From contig JAIDPG010000167.1 of the NCBI GenBank assembly GCA_029062865.1, forward strand, positions 1 to 5,897: a DNA stretch of 5,897 nucleotides, given 5' to 3'. The position numbers and the translations under genes are program-made. This DNA comes from Oscillospiraceae bacterium (GTDB lineage Bacteria > Bacillota > Clostridia > Oscillospirales > Ruminococcaceae). Positions 1-5,017 of the stretch are shown piece after piece. The notes below the pieces were generated by a model, which had not been told where the DNA came from, did not search any database, and was given only the letters and a program-made list of their open reading frames with translations. Each line of letters begins with the position of its first letter. Positions within the stretch are counted from its first letter, which is position 1.

Positions 1-25
1 CCTATGGGGAGAATTCCCCCCTTAT

Positions 26-54
26 ATTTTAACTCATTTTCCGAAAAATGTCAA
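26..54 (-). promoter_or_regulatory. Sigma-A type promoter reading left out of the window
   Basis: On the minus strand there is a perfect -35 TTGACA (plus positions 49-54), a 17-bp spacer and a -10 TAAAAT (26-31, one mismatch to TATAAT). Transcription would start near position 19 and leave the window. An imperfect GGGG/CCCC inverted repeat (6-20) sits at the expected start site and could be an operator or simply a short palindrome. The gene it drives is not in the window. It lies just downstream of a terminator for the same direction, so it probably opens a new transcription unit. Confidence 0.6.
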
Positions 55-75
55 GAGGTTTCTGCCGAAAGCAAG

Positions 76-128
76 AAAAAAATTTTAGAGGCAAGGGAGC
101 ACCAAACCACGACTCTCTTACCTCTAAA
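76..128 (-). terminator. Rho-independent terminator of the leftward gene remnant
   Basis: Read on the minus strand, arms at plus 113-128 and 84-99 form a 16-position stem: eight perfect pairs (TTTAGAGG with CCTCTAAA) next to the tract, then a G-U wobble, three pairs, one A-C mismatch and three pairs. The loop is 13 nt. It is followed by A and seven T residues (plus 76-83). It lies about 20 bp after the stop codon of the leftward remnant, as expected for its terminator. Confidence 0.75.
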
Positions 129-147
129 TCTCTTGCTTCCGGGAGGT

Positions 148-354
148 TTACGCCTTAACGGTATTTTCGTAGTTGTAATTCGCGGCCTGCTTTGCCACTA
201 CCGTGTTGAACATGCTGTCAACATTTCTGTAGCCCTGAACCTGCCAAGTCTGGAAATCGCCAAAAAAACCACCCTTGCCAATAAGAGTATTGACACGATT
301 GTTACAAAGACTGCCGGAGCTGAGGTCAACCGAGCAAGAGCCGGACGCTTGACG
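148..354 (-). pseudogene. 3' remnant of an unidentified leftward gene (68 codons, no start)
   Basis: The minus strand is open for 68 codons ending at TAA (148-150). There is no usable start codon near the beginning; the first ATG encodes residue 48. An in-frame TGA (355-357) closes the frame upstream. The C-terminal 45 residues have a natural composition, with segments such as KGGFFGDFQTWQVQGYRNVD and VVAKQAANYNYENTVKA, and a good terminator follows the stop. This supports a genuine gene end rather than a chance frame. I do not recognise the family. The 5' part is missing, and the frame loses sense close to where a rightward gene tail begins, so a deletion or rearrangement is the simplest explanation. 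It could instead be a chance open frame beside an unrelated terminator. Confidence 0.45.
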
Positions 355-470
355 TCACCGATCTTACGGAAGAGGACATTGCGTTTTTGCAAAACGCCGC
401 CGAGCTTCTCCGCCGCAAGAACAACGAGCGCGAAACCGCTCTCCGCAAAAAGCAAGACCGCGAGAGGTGA
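324..470 (+). pseudogene. 3' remnant of an unidentified rightward gene (48 codons, no start)
   Basis: The plus-strand frame is open from 324 (after TGA 321-323) to TGA 468-470, with no ATG, GTG or TTG start. It reads LDVTDLTEEDIAFLQNAAEL followed by a highly charged, Arg/Lys/Glu-rich tail (LRRKNNERE and ALRKKQDRER). This is a typical amphipathic helical C-terminus like those seen in small DNA-binding or regulatory proteins, but no family can be named. The same frame resumes after the TGA with IADLSPQEVSQFLG and stops at TAA 516-518, directly before a strong terminator. The original protein may therefore have ended at 518, with 468-470 a nonsense mutation. Its 5' end overlaps the remnant of the opposite-strand gene. 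Confidence 0.45.
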
Positions 471-525
471 ACAATTGCCGATCTCTCCCCGCAGGAGGTC
501 TCGCAGTTTTTAGGATAACAATTTT

Positions 526-552
526 CCGCGCCCGAAAACAGGGCGCGGTTTT
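526..552 (+). terminator. Strong rho-independent terminator
   Basis: A perfect 8-bp GC-rich stem, CCGCGCCC (526-533) with GGGCGCGG (541-548), has a 7-nt GAAAACA loop and is followed by TTTTCTT. It ends the rightward gene remnant that stops at 470 or 518. It also insulates the downstream GntR operon from upstream transcription. Confidence 0.88.
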
Positions 553-608
553 CTTATACGTTCTGTTAAAATCCCCCCAAAATATTCCACACTTCCAACT
601 GTAAAACC

Positions 609-732
609 TGTTGAAAAACCGTTGAAAACTGTTGAAAACCCCTCGGAAGTGGAGAGTTTTCAACAATTCTGCCTCAAAACACGCCAATTTGCTTTGTACA
701 AGCCTTTGTTTTGTTGAAAACTTTGTTGAAAG
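609..732. repeat. Cluster of six TGTTGAAAA-type repeats, one inverted
   Basis: Exact TGTTGAAAA occurs at 609-617, 630-638 and 712-720, and inverted (TTTTCAACA) at 657-665. One-mismatch copies are at 620-628 (CGTTGAAAA) and 724-732 (TGTTGAAAG). Neighbouring copies are 10-12 bp apart, about one helical turn, so they would lie on one face of the DNA. Each exact copy matches the reverse complement of the DnaA box (TGTGGATAA) at 7 of 9 positions. That resemblance is suggestive only. Confidence 0.6.
630..665. repeat. 10-bp perfect inverted repeat (potential hairpin)
   Basis: TGTTGAAAAC (630-639) and GTTTTCAACA (656-665) are perfect complements around 16 nt. Inside, CTC (642-644) can pair with GAG (652-654) to extend the stem past a small internal loop. 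A second inverted repeat, CACTTCC (590-596) with GGAAGTG (645-651), would compete with it. There is no T-tract after the hairpin, so it is not an obvious terminator. Confidence 0.55.
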
Positions 733-836
733 CGTGAAAAACTTATTGCAAAGCCATTTGCGGCTAGAGGCAAGAAGAATCCGATGCGTGGCAGGGAGTT
801 TTTTCGAGTAGTTCCAAAAAAATTTTCAAAAACCCC

Positions 837-865
837 TTGACAAAACTGTATAATCTGTGTATAAT
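837..865 (+). promoter_or_regulatory. Consensus sigma-A promoter of the gntR-ABC operon
   Basis: Perfect TTGACA (837-842) and perfect TATAAT (860-865) are separated by 17 bp. The predicted transcript starts around 871-873, giving a leader of nearly 60 nt before the gntR start. An ideal promoter with an overlapping operator is typical of an operon kept off by a strong repressor. A second TATAAT (849-854) has no -35 partner. Confidence 0.92.
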
Positions 866-879
866 AGATATATACAGTT
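844..879. promoter_or_regulatory. Probable GntR (YtrA-type) operator overlapping the -10 box
   Basis: AACTGTATA (844-852) and TATACAGTT (871-879) form a perfect 9-bp inverted repeat that brackets the -10 box. A tighter palindrome, TGTATA (858-863), 7 nt, TATACA (871-876), shares the right arm. TGTATAAT therefore occurs twice (847-854 and 858-865). YtrA-type regulators are known to bind such TGTA/TACA dyads in their own promoters, so autorepression by the first gene product is the natural inference. Which left half-site is used cannot be decided here. Confidence 0.75.
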
Positions 880-913
880 CGGGAGCGAGAATTTCCCCGA
901 ATTACCGGAATTC
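878..913 (+). promoter_or_regulatory. Leader hairpins before gntR
   Basis: In the predicted 5' leader, TTCGGG (878-883) can pair with CCCGAA (896-901), and GAATT (899-903) with AATTC (909-913). The two stems share bases 899-901, so they exclude each other. The ribosome site follows at 920-924. This could be chance or a weak RNA-level control; the stems are short. Confidence 0.25.
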
Positions 914-929
914 GCGAAAAGGTGACAAA

Positions 930-1307
930 ATGAACATTTTTATTGATGTGCGTGGCTCCACGCCGATTTACGACCAGATCTGCTCGCAGATAAAGCAGCA
1001 GATCATGAGCGGGGAGCTTGCCGAAAACGAGATGCTCCCGTCGATAAGGGGGCTTGCCAAAGACCTCAAGATCAGCTTCATCACGACAAAGCGCGCGTAT
1101 GAGGAGCTTGAAAAGGAGGGCTTTATCTACACGATGCCCGCAAAGGGCTGCTATGTCGCGCCGAAAAACCTCGAGCTTATCCGCGAGACTAACCTCAGGA
1201 AGATCGAGGAGCACGTTGACGCTATCGTGGGGCTTGCCGCCGCGTGCAAGCTAAGCGCCGAAGAGGTTCTGGAAATTGTGAAATTCGCTTTGGAGGGAGA
1301 AAAATGA
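930..1307 (+). CDS. GntR-family transcriptional regulator, YtrA subfamily
   Basis: This is a 125-residue cytoplasmic DNA-binding repressor, the usual length of the short YtrA subfamily (winged helix plus about 50 residues for dimerisation, no ligand-binding FCD or UTRA domain). The GntR winged helix covers residues about 10-77. It has PIYDQICSQIKQQIMSGEL (12-30), LPSIRGLAKDL (36-46), the recognition region TTKRAYEELEKEGFI (52-66) and the wing AKGCYV (71-76). The rest is helical. The ATG at 930 is chosen because AGGTG (920-924) precedes it at good distance; an in-frame TTG at 837 is part of the -35 box. It is first in the operon, and its stop overlaps the ATPase start (ATGA, 1304-1307). It probably represses the operon through the dyad at 844-879 until a signal, often cell-envelope stress or an antimicrobial in this subfamily, releases it; the signal here is unknown. 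Confidence 0.93.
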   Translation: MNIFIDVRGSTPIYDQICSQIKQQIMSGELAENEMLPSIRGLAKDLKISFITTKRAYEELEKEGFIYTMPAKGCYVAPKNLELIRETNLRKIEEHVDAIVGLAAACKLSAEEVLEIVKFALEGEK

Positions 1308-2158
1308 GTAATTTAAATGCTATCGAAATCAAAGGACTTACGAAAAGCTACAACGGCTTCACGCTGGAAAATCTCGACCTTACGCTGCCCGGCGGATGCA
1401 TACTCGGGCTTATCGGCGAAAACGGTGCGGGCAAATCCACGACGATCAAGCTTATTCTCGATATGATAAAGCGTGACGGCGGCAGCGTAAAGATCCTCGG
1501 GCGGGATAATTCCGCGGAAATAAAGATGATAAAAGAGGACGTCGGCACGGTGTTTGACGAGGTTGGAATTCCCGAATGTCTTAACGCCGTTCAGGTCGGG
1601 AAAATTATGCGCGGCACGTTCAAGCGGTGGAATCCCGTGTTTTACAAAGGCTTGCTGGAGCGGCTCTCCGTGCCGATTGACAAGCCGTTCGGGAAGCTCT
1701 CGCGCGGGAACAAAATGAAGCTGGGGCTTGCCGTCGCGATGTCGCACAACGCGAAGCTGCTGCTTCTCGACGAGGCGACAAGCGGACTCGACCCCGTTGT
1801 CCGCGACGACGTTCTGGATATTCTCAACGAATTCACGCGCAATGAGGAGCACTCGGTTTTGATGTCCTCGCATATCGTCAGCGACCTCGAAAAGATCTGC
1901 GACTACATCGCGTTTCTTCACAAGGGGAAGCTGATCTTGTTTGAGGAGAAGGACGCGTTGCTCGCGGAATACGGCGTGATTCACTGCACGGCGGAGCGCT
2001 TAGCGGAGCTTGACCCCGCGGCGATAAAGCACAAAAAAATCACGCCCTACGGCGCGGAGGCAATCGTCAAAAGAAGCGCCGTTCCAAGCGGCACGGAGAT
2101 AAGCCCCGTTTCGATTGAGGAGCTGTTTGTACAAACTACAAAGGGGGAAGTTTTATGA
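1304..2158 (+). CDS. ABC transporter ATP-binding protein (BcrA/CcmA-type exporter subunit)
   Basis: This 284-residue nucleotide-binding subunit couples ATP hydrolysis at the inner membrane face to the permeases encoded downstream. Visible motifs are Walker A GENGAGKST (38-46), a signature region LSRGNKMKLGLAVAM (132-146), Walker B with D-loop LLLLDEATSGLDP (152-164) and the H-loop SSH (188-190). The signature deviates from LSGGQ (Arg and Asn replace Gly and Gln), and the Q-loop region reads VFDEVG (83-88) instead of having a Gln. Both variations are common in ATPases paired with YtrA-type regulators. Residues about 225-284 form a C-terminal extension. GGAGG (1292-1296) fits the ATG at 1304; a longer frame from 1244 would run inside gntR. 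The stop overlaps the next start (ATGA, 2155-2158), so ATPase and permease 1 are translationally coupled. The substrate is unknown. Confidence 0.95.
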   Translation: MSNLNAIEIKGLTKSYNGFTLENLDLTLPGGCILGLIGENGAGKSTTIKLILDMIKRDGGSVKILGRDNSAEIKMIKEDVGTVFDEVGIPECLNAVQVGKIMRGTFKRWNPVFYKGLLERLSVPIDKPFGKLSRGNKMKLGLAVAMSHNAKLLLLDEATSGLDPVVRDDVLDILNEFTRNEEHSVLMSSHIVSDLEKICDYIAFLHKGKLILFEEKDALLAEYGVIHCTAERLAELDPAAIKHKKITPYGAEAIVKRSAVPSGTEISPVSIEELFVQTTKGEVL

Positions 2159-2787
2159 AGGGCTTGATGTTAAAGGAGCTTTATGTCGCGCTGAAAAGCT
2201 GCAAAATGTACTTTATTATCGACGCGATGTTTATCGCGATGTCATTTGCTTTAAGCGGAATTCTCAACGACAGCATTGCGTTTCTGATGTTTCCTGTGAT
2301 GATCTCGGGGGAGATCTCGATAAGCCTTTTGAGCTTCGACGAGAAGTCAAAATGGTCGAAGTACAGCGGCACCTTGCCGTACAGCGCGGCTCAGATGGTG
2401 TCCTCCAAATATCTTTTCAGCCTTGCGTTTGTGGCGATCACAACGCTTGTAACGTTTCTGGCTTTGATTATCCACGTTAATACGATAGGCGGCGCGGAGC
2501 TCTCCGAGGTCGGGTCAGTGATTGGCGGAATGTGCGTGATCTCGCTTATTGTCACCTCTGTCGGCTTGCCGTTGTGCTTTAGATTCGGCTCGGAGAGGGG
2601 CAGGATAATCTTTTTTATGACGATTTTTATTGCGGCGTTCTTGCTTGTGAACTTTATTGACAAGTTTTACGGGCTCGGTCAAATCCGTCATATCGTCTGG
2701 ATAATAATCGCCGCCGTCGCCGCGCTTTACGCGCTGTCGTGGTTTATCTCCGTTGCGATTTACAGCAGGCGTGAGATCACAGGTTGA
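2155..2787 (+). CDS. ABC-2 type permease 1 (ABC2_membrane_5-like)
   Basis: This 210-residue integral membrane protein has about six predicted segments: 18-34, 40-60, 87-108, 122-143, 152-170 and 182-206. Between segments 2 and 3 lies FDEKSKWSKYSGTLPYS (61-77), then QMVSSKYL (80-87). This D-E-K/LP-S/KY pattern is typical of the small permeases (ABC2_membrane_5 family) that accompany GntR/ATPase pairs in Clostridia. It would form the transmembrane pathway with the ATPase, possibly as a homodimer or paired with permease 2 or 3. The start is fixed by the ATGA overlap with the ATPase stop and by GGGGG (2143-2147). It is a close paralogue of permease 3 (about 164 of 210 identical by hand). Its 3' end overlaps an antisense relic of an LRR gene tail. 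Transport direction and substrate cannot be inferred. Confidence 0.9.
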   Translation: MKGLMLKELYVALKSCKMYFIIDAMFIAMSFALSGILNDSIAFLMFPVMISGEISISLLSFDEKSKWSKYSGTLPYSAAQMVSSKYLFSLAFVAITTLVTFLALIIHVNTIGGAELSEVGSVIGGMCVISLIVTSVGLPLCFRFGSERGRIIFFMTIFIAAFLLVNFIDKFYGLGQIRHIVWIIIAAVAALYALSWFISVAIYSRREITG

Positions 2788-2842
2788 ACCGCGCGTTAAT
2801 AATTTCCTCAAAGCTCAAAGCTGAGCCATCTCGATATAGGCG
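2777..2842 (-). pseudogene. Relic of an LRR-gene C-terminus, antisense, after permease 1
   Basis: The minus strand from about 2842 to TGA (2777-2779) reads RDGSALSFEEIINARFNL stop. The intact LRR gene that ends at 4148 finishes NSAVEDIINAQFNL. Downstream of the permease stops, 24 of 28 aligned bases are identical (TTGAAC…CCTCAA). The antisense stop sits 8 bp before the permease stop in both places, giving the same 11-bp overlap. Only about the last 12-18 codons are recognisable; upstream the frame runs into the ribosome site of permease 2. This is a leftover from duplication of a permease plus the convergent gene end, not a functional gene. Confidence 0.7.
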
Positions 2843-2860
2843 CTTTTTGTCCGGACGGCA

Positions 2861-2867
2861 AAGGAGG
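2861..2867 (+). promoter_or_regulatory. Strong ribosome binding site of permease 2
   Basis: AAGGAGG lies 7 nt before the ATG at 2875. Permease 2 follows an 87-bp gap rather than an overlap, so it needs its own initiation site. The gap is otherwise occupied by the antisense LRR relic. I see no separate promoter in it. Confidence 0.8.
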
Positions 2868-2874
2868 GAAACGT

Positions 2875-3510
2875 ATGAAAGGATTGCTTTTAAAGGATTT
2901 TTATGTCACGCTGAAACGCTGCAAATTCTATCTGATTGTAAGCGCGTTTTTTATCGCCGCTTCGTTTTTTCTTGACAACTGGTTCAGCGACGGGTATATG
3001 TTTATGATGCTCCCCGTCGTGATTTTCGCTGTGCTGCCGATTAACCTTTTGGCGTTTGACGAAAAATCCGCGTGGACGAAATACAGCAGGACGCTGCCTT
3101 ACAGCAAGGCGCAGATAGTGTCGGCAAAATACATTTTCGGGTTTACTTTTCAAGTGGTTATGGCGCTTGTCGTGCTTCTGGCTTTGGCGATTCGCGCAAA
3201 AACCATAGGCGGCTTCGACGAGCTTTCGCAATCAGCGCAGGTGCTTTGCGGCGTGTTTATACTCTCGCTTATTGTTCCCGCGGTCGGTCTGCCGTTATGC
3301 TTTAAATTCGGGACGGAAAAGGGGCGCGTCTTTTTTATGGCGCTTGTGTTCGGTCTGGCGCTGGCATTTTCATTTTCTATTGATGAATTTAAAAGAGATC
3401 TCAGATCAAACGGCTGCATTTTTGTTATGATAGCCATAGTCGCCGCGTTTTACGTGGGGTCGTGGATTATTTCCATAGCCGTTTACAATCAGCGGGAAAC
3501 CATCAAATAG
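2875..3510 (+). CDS. ABC-2 type permease 2 (ABC2_membrane_5-like)
   Basis: This 211-residue membrane protein has the same plan as permeases 1 and 3: an N-terminal KGLLLKDFYVTLK, about six hydrophobic segments, and the loop FDEKSAWTKYSRTLPYS (61-77) with QIVSAKYIF after it. VGLPLCFKFGTEKGR, before the fifth segment, is shared with permease 3. It is clearly the most divergent of the three (about half identical to permease 3 by eye), especially in segments 2 and 5, so it may supply the unlike half of a heterodimer. AAGGAGG 7 nt upstream supports the ATG. The stop TAG (3508-3510) is 15 bp before the permease 3 start. Expression is presumably from the promoter at 837. Confidence 0.9.
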   Translation: MKGLLLKDFYVTLKRCKFYLIVSAFFIAASFFLDNWFSDGYMFMMLPVVIFAVLPINLLAFDEKSAWTKYSRTLPYSKAQIVSAKYIFGFTFQVVMALVVLLALAIRAKTIGGFDELSQSAQVLCGVFILSLIVPAVGLPLCFKFGTEKGRVFFMALVFGLALAFSFSIDEFKRDLRSNGCIFVMIAIVAAFYVGSWIISIAVYNQRETIK

Positions 3511-3512
3511 CC

Positions 3513-3518
3513 AGGAGG
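3513..3518 (+). promoter_or_regulatory. Ribosome binding site deciding the permease 3 start
   Basis: AGGAGG lies only 1 nt before an ATG at 3520 but 7 nt before the in-frame ATG at 3526. The normal spacing selects 3526. This gives the same N-terminus (MKGL) and length (210) as permease 1. Confidence 0.8.
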
Positions 3519-3525
3519 TATGCTT

Positions 3526-4158
3526 ATGAAAGGACTGCTTTTAAAGGATTTTTATGTCGCGCTGAAAAGCTGCAAAATGTATTTTATTATCGACGCGATT
3601 TTTATTGTGATGTCATTTGCTTTAAGCGAATTTCTTGACGACAGCATTGCGTTTCTGCTGTTTCCCGTGCTGATCTCTGGGGAGATCTCGATAAGCCTTC
3701 TGAGCTTCGACGAGAAGTCGAAGTGGTCAAAATACAGCGGGGCGCTTCCGTACAGCGCGGGGCAAATGGTATCGTCGAAATATCTTTTCAGCATTATATT
3801 TGTTGCTCTCACAGCACTTGTAACGTTTCTGGCTATGATTATCCACGTTAATACGATAGGAGGCGCGGCGCTTTCCGAAGCCGCGACCGATATCGGCGTA
3901 ATGTGCATTTCAACGTTTATCATCACCGCTGTCGGCTTGCCATTATGCTTTAAGTTCGGCACGGAGAGGGGCAGGATAATATTTTTTATGACGATATTTC
4001 TTGCGGCGTTCTTGTTCGCGAATTTTGCCGATAAGCTTATCGCGCTCGCTCAAAATCGCTATATCGTCTGGATAATAATCGCCGTCGTCGCCGCGATTTA
4101 TGCGTTGTCGTGGTTTATCTCCGTTGCGATTTACAGCAAGCGCGAGGTTACAGATTGA
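3526..4158 (+). CDS. ABC-2 type permease 3 (ABC2_membrane_5-like), paralogue of permease 1
   Basis: This 210-residue permease is collinear with permease 1 and about 78% identical by hand count. Its loop FDEKSKWSKYSGALPYS (61-77) differs from permease 1 at only one position. Differences cluster around residues 115-131 (after TIGG) and 160-180 (segment 5 and the following loop), regions that could alter the pathway or partner choice. The first 33 bases differ from permease 2 at one position but from permease 1 at seven, while the sequence after about 3560 follows permease 1. This suggests a mosaic made by recombination. The stop (4156-4158) overlaps the stop of the convergent LRR gene, and no terminator follows. 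It completes the operon and presumably works with the single ATPase encoded upstream. Confidence 0.9.
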   Translation: MKGLLLKDFYVALKSCKMYFIIDAIFIVMSFALSEFLDDSIAFLLFPVLISGEISISLLSFDEKSKWSKYSGALPYSAGQMVSSKYLFSIIFVALTALVTFLAMIIHVNTIGGAALSEAATDIGVMCISTFIITAVGLPLCFKFGTERGRIIFFMTIFLAAFLFANFADKLIALAQNRYIVWIIIAVVAAIYALSWFISVAIYSKREVTD

Positions 4159-5017
4159 ACTGAGCGTTGATAATATCCTCAACAGCCGAATTCCCGCCGT
4201 TTTTGAAGTTCAGCAAGCGCGCGGTGAATTCGGTTTTGTTTCTCTCCGAGGAGTAGTCGACAAGCTCACCCAAAATCCGCTCGTTCAGCAAGCCCTCGGC
4301 AAGGGGCATATAGTCTATTAAATTCCTGTCGATAAGCTGCTTGAAAAGCTCCGTTTTGCTGATGCTCTCGAAGCTGTTGTGCTCAACGGCGAGCTTGAAA
4401 ACGTCCTCGCGCAGGGCCAGATCCCAATTGAATTCCGTATTGACCGCGAACGGCTTGTTGAGGTCGTTCACGCCGATGAGGGAATACATCGCCGTCTCGG
4501 CGGAGAGCGAGCGGCAGTTCATAAACGTGTTGCCGAGCAGCGTCACCTCGGAATCGGGAAAGCGCACGGTTTTCAGCGCGGCGCAGTCCTGGAACGCCAT
4601 GTTGTACACGACGCAGAGCATTTCGGGGAGCTTTATTTCCTCCAGCGACGCGCACCTCGCGAACGCGCGCATACGAATAACGGCGACCTTCGCGGGGAGC
4701 TCGATCTTCCGCAGCGACGCGCACTCCGCGAACATATTATAGTCGATTATTTTCAGCCCGCGCGGGAGCGTAATTTCTTCTAATTGCTCGCAGTACTCAA
4801 ACGCAGCCGCGCCTATGTTAGTGACTGAATCCGGCACAACGACCGACTTCAAAAAACTCGCCGAATTGAACGCCTTCGGGGAAATGCTTTTCACCTTGTG
4901 GAATTTATACTTAGCGGGGATCTCCAGCCGGGTTATGCGCGGGTCGGCATTGTAGTTATAACGCACAAGCTCCCACCCGTCGTCGAGCTTTTCAAAGTCG
5001 AACATTTTCTTTATCAT
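4148..5017 (-). CDS. BspA-type leucine-rich-repeat protein A, likely cytoplasmic
   Basis: This 289-residue protein contains six LRR_5-type repeats of exactly 23 residues. The conserved A/M/T-F pairs are at 49-50, 72-73, 95-96, 118-119, 141-142 and 164-165, with units such as LEEITLPRGLKIIDYNMFAE. An N-terminal cap (F-x-F-E…DGWELVRYN, 6-21) precedes them. A C-terminal mostly helical region (about 172-289) includes NKTEFTARLLNFKN (260-273). There is no signal peptide, transmembrane segment or cell-wall anchor, so it is probably intracellular, unlike many surface BspA proteins. The function is unknown; LRR folds usually bind protein. It is the last of three tandem paralogues. Its ATG (5015-5017) overlaps the stop of gene B, and the Shine-Dalgarno-like GGTGGTGA lies inside gene B about 10 nt upstream. 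Its tail differs from B and C (ends DIINAQFNL rather than FGFKxGGDxDL) and overlaps permease 3 by 11 bp. Confidence 0.85.
   Translation of the reverse strand: MIKKMFDFEKLDDGWELVRYNYNADPRITRLEIPAKYKFHKVKSISPKAFNSASFLKSVVVPDSVTNIGAAAFEYCEQLEEITLPRGLKIIDYNMFAECASLRKIELPAKVAVIRMRAFARCASLEEIKLPEMLCVVYNMAFQDCAALKTVRFPDSEVTLLGNTFMNCRSLSAETAMYSLIGVNDLNKPFAVNTEFNWDLALREDVFKLAVEHNSFESISKTELFKQLIDRNLIDYMPLAEGLLNERILGELVDYSSERNKTEFTARLLNFKNGGNSAVEDIINAQFNL

Larger units (their letters stand above)
553..836. other. Non-coding spacer upstream of the gntR operon
   Basis: About 280 bp lie between the terminator and the operon promoter without a convincing gene. Its main content is the TGTTGAAAA repeat cluster and inverted repeats annotated separately. 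One plus-strand frame is open through about 715 and reads protein-like (for example KPVEKPLKTVENPSEVESF), but it has no start codon or ribosome site and its appearance comes from the repeats. The stretch 735-836 shows only A/T-rich runs and nothing I can assign. Confidence 0.6.

Noticed and set aside
4..513. Rightward 169-codon open frame across the left end
   Set aside because: The composition is not protein-like. It runs through a terminator, a promoter and two better-supported gene tails in other frames, and no ribosome site precedes it.
550..717. Open plus-strand frame reading KPVEKPLKTVENPSEVESF and similar
   Set aside because: There is no start codon or ribosome site, and the apparent protein character comes from the TGTTGAAAA repeats. 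A lost gene cannot be excluded.
609..732. CRISPR array or plasmid iterons
   Set aside because: Repeats are only 9 bp, spacers 1-50 bp and irregular, with no cas or replication gene; a CRISPR is excluded and iterons remain unproven.
837..929. Longer gntR N-terminus from TTG at 837
   Set aside because: That TTG is the -35 box and the added residues do not resemble a GntR protein. ATG at 930 has a ribosome site and gives family-typical length.
660..1214. Leftward 184-codon open frame
   Set aside because: It lies antisense to gntR and its promoter, which are strongly supported; it has no ribosome site and no recognisable domain.
1244..1303. Longer ATPase N-terminus from 1244
   Set aside because: The extension is Arg-rich sequence inside gntR; the ATG at 1304 has GGAGG and the usual ATGA overlap.
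1313..1984. Leftward 223-codon open frame opposite the ATPase
   Set aside because: The opposite strand carries intact Walker A, signature and Walker B motifs; this frame has no motif and is a shadow.
4341..4783. Plus-strand open frames inside the LRR cluster
   Set aside because: They are antisense shadows of the LRR genes, which have regular 23-residue repeats and coupled starts on the minus strand.
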